Below, in pieces: positions 60,437-64,000 of a stretch of DNA of 64,000 nt. The position numbers were made by a program, and so were the translations under genes. Source of the DNA: Hofstenia miamia (Eukaryota; Xenacoelomorpha; Acoela; Hofsteniidae). The notes under the pieces were generated by a model. That model made no database searches and was not told the DNA's origin. It saw nothing but the letters and a program-made list of their open reading frames with translations. The stretch lies in NCBI GenBank assembly GCA_900660155.1, contig CABFPE010000443.1:174755-238754 (forward strand), in the 5' to 3' direction. Within the stretch, counting starts at the first letter, position 1. Each line of letters begins with the position of its first letter.

Positions 60437-61200
60437 ACAGAGTTATTCATAATTAACACTACAACTTTGAAATTAATTTCTGTATTTGCGACACACAGTA
60501 CAACATACAAAAATGTTCAAAAACAACTAACGAATTGGGGGATTAATGTTATTGACATGATCAAACCAAATGACCACCATTTCTTGTGACACAAAGTTCC
60601 AAACGAGGAATGAAGGATGCCACAGTTGCCTCAAGCATGTCATTGGGAATTCGATCGAAACATTGTTTAATTCTTTCTTTCAACTCATTGAGAGTAGCTG
60701 GATATGGGTATGCATAGACAGAAGCCTTCAGGTATCCCCATAACCAAAAGTCGCAGCCATTGAGATCTGGAGATCGAGCAGGCCAGCTGGAGCAGAAACC
60801 TCGACTGATTACACGATCTTCACCAAAATTACGTCGCAAAAAATCTTTTGTTATTGTAGCCGTGTGAGGCGTTGCGCCATCTTGTTGGAAAATAGTTCTA
60901 GAGAAGGAGCGTCTGGCCTTTAGTTGTGGGACCACGTGTTGATCCAACATTTGACAGTATCTTTGTGAAGTAACTGTGACTGTTTCATCATGTTCCTCAA
61001 AGAAGTAGGGTTTTAAGATGAACTTGGAATTAAAGCCGGCCCACACTGTAATTTTGGGAGACCAAAGTGGTTGCTCAAAATGTTCGTGTGGATTTTTCGA
61101 CGCCCAGATGCGGCAATTCCAGGTGTTTACTTCACCGTTAAGATGGAAATGGGCTTCATCAGTCCAAAGGATGTTTTCGATGAAACCAGATATTTACGAA
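60437..61200 (-). mobile_element. Mariner-type DNA transposon, 5'-truncated
   Basis: One end is a TA followed by CAGAGTTATTCATAATTAAC, like the CAGGGTGATTCA ends of related mariners. Transposase sequence runs on the minus strand up to about 61200, where the N-terminal part and the other terminal repeat are missing. Confidence 0.8.
60561..61200 (-). pseudogene. Mariner-type (DDxD) transposase, N-terminus missing
   Basis: It reads ENILWTDEAHFHLNGEVNTW (first catalytic Asp), then NCRIWASKNPHEHFEQP and ITVWAGF, FQQDGATPHTATITKDFLRR (second Asp), WPARSPDLNGCDFWLWGYLK (third Asp, 37 residues later) and ends CVTRNGGHLV. A frame change separates the part before about 61046 from the rest. Asn-Gly-Cys replaces the usual Asn-Pro-Cys. 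The helix-turn-helix part is absent, so it cannot be active. It is a cousin of 36024-37042. Confidence 0.87.
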
Positions 61201-61204
61201 TTTT

Positions 61205-62650
61205 AATAACATTTCTAAGAACCTAATTTGTCGAGAAGATAATAGAGTTTATTTGTGATTTCATTGAAAGATCTTTGTCAAAAATACGCTCAAGGTTTCT
61301 AATGGTGGTTAAAAAGTTCTTTGAATGAATACTATTATATTCCTTTAAAATTGTATAGAATCAAATTTTACTAAGAGCTAAAAATACATGATAATTTTTC
61401 TTTTAAAATGCAAATAAATTTCCAAGTATATCCAAATGGTAACAGCAGGCAACTTTAATATATTAGAAGTTTACTTTGCAATCTCTAAAATTGACAATTT
61501 TTTCGTTCCGTTTTTCTCAACTCAAGTGGATTTTCCCCCAAAATTGCCCCATGGTTCCATATACAGTATTCTAAACTTTTCCTATTGCCAGCTGGACCGC
61601 CTGGCATCACCTCAGTGGTTCGATTTCTATTTTACAACATCCTATTATGGGATACACATTTTGTTAAAAAAATACCCGCTAACTTTGAATATCAATTGAT
61701 ACATTCTATATGCTGTTAAATAAAGTGAGCATTTTTACATTAAACTACCAAATAATTCCTTTTATCGGATTTTGATGTCATACAATAGTTTTAAGCAGTA
61801 ATCATATTACATTTTCATTGTAGAAGTATTTTCGTAATGTTCCATGGAAATTGTTATTGTCATTCATATAAACCGCTATTTTGACCTCAAAACTGATAAA
61901 CGCCTACAATTTGAGAATTGATAAATAATTGATAATTGCAATGACTATAAATAAGTACAAAAAATCGACTTTAGAATCAAAAACTATTTAAATATGAACG
62001 CTGCTTTCGCGGAATTGTAAACTTGTGTAAAACATCTTGTTTTGGTATTATACTTCTTGAGTCTTGGTGATAAAATGTTGAACGAACAAAATTGTTTTTG
62101 TAATACAAAGTAGACGTGCATGTTGCGTAAAGACAGCACTGTGTTGTTGAAAAAAACTTATCTGTAGATCACTGTCTTCTTTTGCATAGTAAAATATCCA
62201 TCCTTAAATGGAAGTCCAATTATGATTAATAATTAATCAAGGCGTTTAATGATATTGCATAGTACACAACACATGCTGCTCGTTTCGTTTTGAGATTCAT
62301 GTATATTTGGTGCTTAAAAATCAGGTTTGATTAGTCGAAATTCAAGGGAATACAGTGAATACCCTATATTCATTGCGTATCTTATAGATCGCAGAATGCA
62401 AAGAGAAGCATTGTTCATTAACAATGAGGTATAGGATATCCACCGTTTTTTGCTTATATATCAAATCATCATCCCATCCGCAACATAGGAGAAACAAATG
62501 AGTCGCAAAAACAGGTTCTCGTACAAGTTAGAAACGCTATCTGGAAAGTCTATATTAATATTGGGTTTAATAAAGTCCACCTATTAGGCTTATAAGGCTT
62601 TGAAAATTGAAGAATAAACTGAAAATAAGAGTACAGCCCTTCTTCGAATA
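61205..62650. other. Spacer, no gene recognised
   Basis: AT-rich DNA. The frame 61436-61699 (+) has no family resemblance. No repeat ends found. Confidence 0.45.
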
Positions 62651-62657
62651 TATTATA

Positions 62658-63221
62658 GGGTTGTCAGATAAGTTTTTTCCCATACAAAATCCTTTATATC
62701 TTTTGAAATATAGGACCATTCACACTGAAATTTGAAATAGCAACAGACTAAACATAGATGCAGATTTTGTTATAGCAGCTTTTTGAATGCTTTTAATTCT
62801 AAATATCTATGCAGTTTTGAATTTTTTTTAATGAAATAGCAATTACTCGCAGATAGAGCATTTGAAATCAAGATGGAGCTTGAACGTAATGACATCCGAA
62901 AACTGATTTTCTACTGTTGGAAGCGAGGTTTGAGCTCCAGAGATGCTGCAAAAGAAATGTGTTCAGCCTTAGGTGACAATATTGTCTCGGAAAGAACATG
63001 TCGAACATGGATGAGCCGCTTCTCTGATGGCGATTTCTCTATTGATGAAAAGATGAGGAGTGGACGTCCATCTACCGATGGGCTAGATGATCAAATCTGC
63101 GCTATCCTTCAAGATGACAAACATGCATGTTCCCGAGAAATTCTTATCATTGAATTTGTATAATAAATGCAGTATGAATAAGCAATATTGCTTTGTTTGG
63201 AAAAAACTTATCTGACAACCC
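62658..63221 (+). mobile_element. Mariner deletion derivative, 564 bp
   Basis: TA flanks both sides. The left end GGGTTGTCAGATAAGTTTTT is matched exactly by the inverted right end. Inside, the 5' leader and the first 90 or so codons of a mariner transposase remain; the catalytic domain is deleted. Perfect ends point to recent mobility in trans. It lies immediately downstream of a host gene stop codon. Confidence 0.92.
62873..63163 (+). CDS. Truncated mariner transposase, DNA-binding part only
   Basis: A clean 96-codon frame: MELERNDIRKLIFYCWKRGL, then SSRDAAKEMCSALGDN, TCRTWMSRFSDGDFSIDEKM and RSGRPSTDG. This is the N-terminal helix-turn-helix and linker of Mos1/SETMAR-type mariner transposases, which bind the terminal repeats. 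After SREI the deletion joins six unrelated codons and a stop. All catalytic Asp residues are gone. If expressed it could occupy mariner ends without cutting; that is inference. Confidence 0.8.
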   Translation: MELERNDIRKLIFYCWKRGLSSRDAAKEMCSALGDNIVSERTCRTWMSRFSDGDFSIDEKMRSGRPSTDGLDDQICAILQDDKHACSREILIIEFV

Positions 63222-63234
63222 TATATTTATTTAT

Positions 63235-63705
63235 TTAAATACCCAGAAAATACCTCAATTGCGAATTTTTCTTCATTGGTATTTTAGTTTCTTTAGATGG
63301 AATTCCTTTACGTGGAAATGAAACTTCGTTTTCATCGGGTTTAGGGTTTGATGCAGATTTAAACAAATTATTGCAAAGTTGGTCAGCAATTTTAGCAACA
63401 CTTGAAACATGAAAACCATTCTCATGAGCTGAGGCATATTTTGAATTGAAAAACAAAATCTAAATAAATAGTTAGCTAACAATATTGTGTAATAGTTTGA
63501 ACATGGCCTGTTTTCTTCGCTTCTAACACCCGATCATCTCTTTCTTTCGACTCAATTTCTAGAATTAAAGAGGCGCAGGTTTTGTATAGCGGTTCAAGCT
63601 GTTTGACATTGTTGCTGATATTTGAAAGGCGATATAGCCCTTCTAATGCACAATGACGTACATACCAAGCCCAATCTGCAGATGGTTCAACTAAATACTC
63701 GTCCT
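63235..63705 (-). CDS. 3' end of an unidentified host gene (two exons)
   Basis: Exon 63503-63705 reads DEYLVEPSADWAWYVRHCAL, EGLYRLSN and LILEIESKERDDRVLEAKKT, a dense helical, HEAT/ARM-like stretch (W-VR--AL-GL) with normal codon use and no repeats. Exon 63235-63459 continues in phase 0 (ILFFNSKYASAHENGFHVSS ... SQLRYFLGI) to TAA. The intron would be only 43 bp (63460-63502) with donor GTTCAA and acceptor TTATTTAG; this is short, so the junction needs transcript support. Upstream exons must lie to the right. The W-VR--A--GL ... D-RVLEA pattern faintly recalls TMEM232-type proteins, but I cannot confirm it. Confidence 0.6.
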
Positions 63706-64000
63706 CTTATAAATAAAAAATGGTAACTACATATCTTGCAAAAATGAGGAGCTAATTACATCCAAAACTTCTTTGGAATACTATCTTTTATAAATTTTCA
63801 ACAGACTAATTTCAAAGAGAAAAAGAAACAAATTCTCGCAGTAATATACTTCATTAAATACTTCAAGTAAATAAACAAAACCTACAATTGGGGTAAATAA
63901 AGCTTGAAGTAAAAAAACTTGCTTAACAATACTCATAGAATACAATCCAGACGTCAAAGAGCATTAAAAGGAAATTGATTAGCTAATCTACATAAATTTG
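63706..64000 (-). other. Upstream intron of the right-edge gene, no exon secured
   Basis: AT-rich. On the minus strand TTTATTTATAAG just before 63705 fits a splice acceptor. A hydrophobic open stretch near 63800-63960 lacks clear splice signals. Confidence 0.4.

Noticed and set aside
61018-61206. Plus-strand frame over the mariner remnant
   Set aside because: Antisense of the transposase region that holds the first catalytic Asp.

Overview
The window is strongly AT-rich, intron-bearing animal DNA: short GT-AG exons, microsatellites, and a dense layer of decayed transposons. Two tandem rhodopsin-class receptor genes of melatonin-receptor type, plus a mix of Tc1/mariner, hAT, Jockey/CR1-like LINE and Penelope-like elements, fit an invertebrate. 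An AT-rich cnidarian such as a hydrozoan is my best guess, but no marker gene here proves it.

Host genes. (1) The 3' part of a receptor gene on + (exons 281-561, 1175-1330, 5538-5689); its first exons lie upstream of the window. (2) A complete five-exon paralogue on + (21023-27225, 320 codons before the stop) with the same intron positions and phases. About 15 kb of transposon debris separates the two. (3) The 3' end of an unrelated gene on - at the right edge (63235-63705), whose stop codon lies 13 bp from a mariner-derived element.

Mobile layer from left to right: a foldback array inside receptor 1 (1613-3090); a Tc1-like element (8722-9890); hAT remnants (10080-11560, 12335-13145, 17174-18585); a second Tc1-like copy (19306-20655); two MITEs (20671-20786 and 21729-22101, the second inside receptor 2); a Penelope-like remnant with a LINE piece inside it (28380-29475); LINE debris (32380-35600); an almost perfectly bounded mariner-type element (35871-37164); a second Penelope-like remnant (37200-37765); an inverted LINE piece (37843-38530); a third Penelope-like remnant next to a 1000-base assembly gap (43190-43991); a TTAA-flanked MITE (46324-47190); a 5.3 kb hAT element carrying another hAT element inside it (47510-52854 and 47637-49375); a nearly full-length LINE (about 52885-56702); a much older LINE (56717-58930); LINE tails; a mariner-type remnant (60437-61200); and a 564 bp mariner deletion derivative that keeps its DNA-binding-domain frame (62658-63221).

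The best leads are the paired receptor genes, the in-frame UGA-CUA junction between LINE ORF1 and ORF2, hammerhead-like cores linked to Penelope-like debris, the mariner derivative that would encode only a DNA-binding domain, and several non-autonomous elements with clear ends and target-site duplications.
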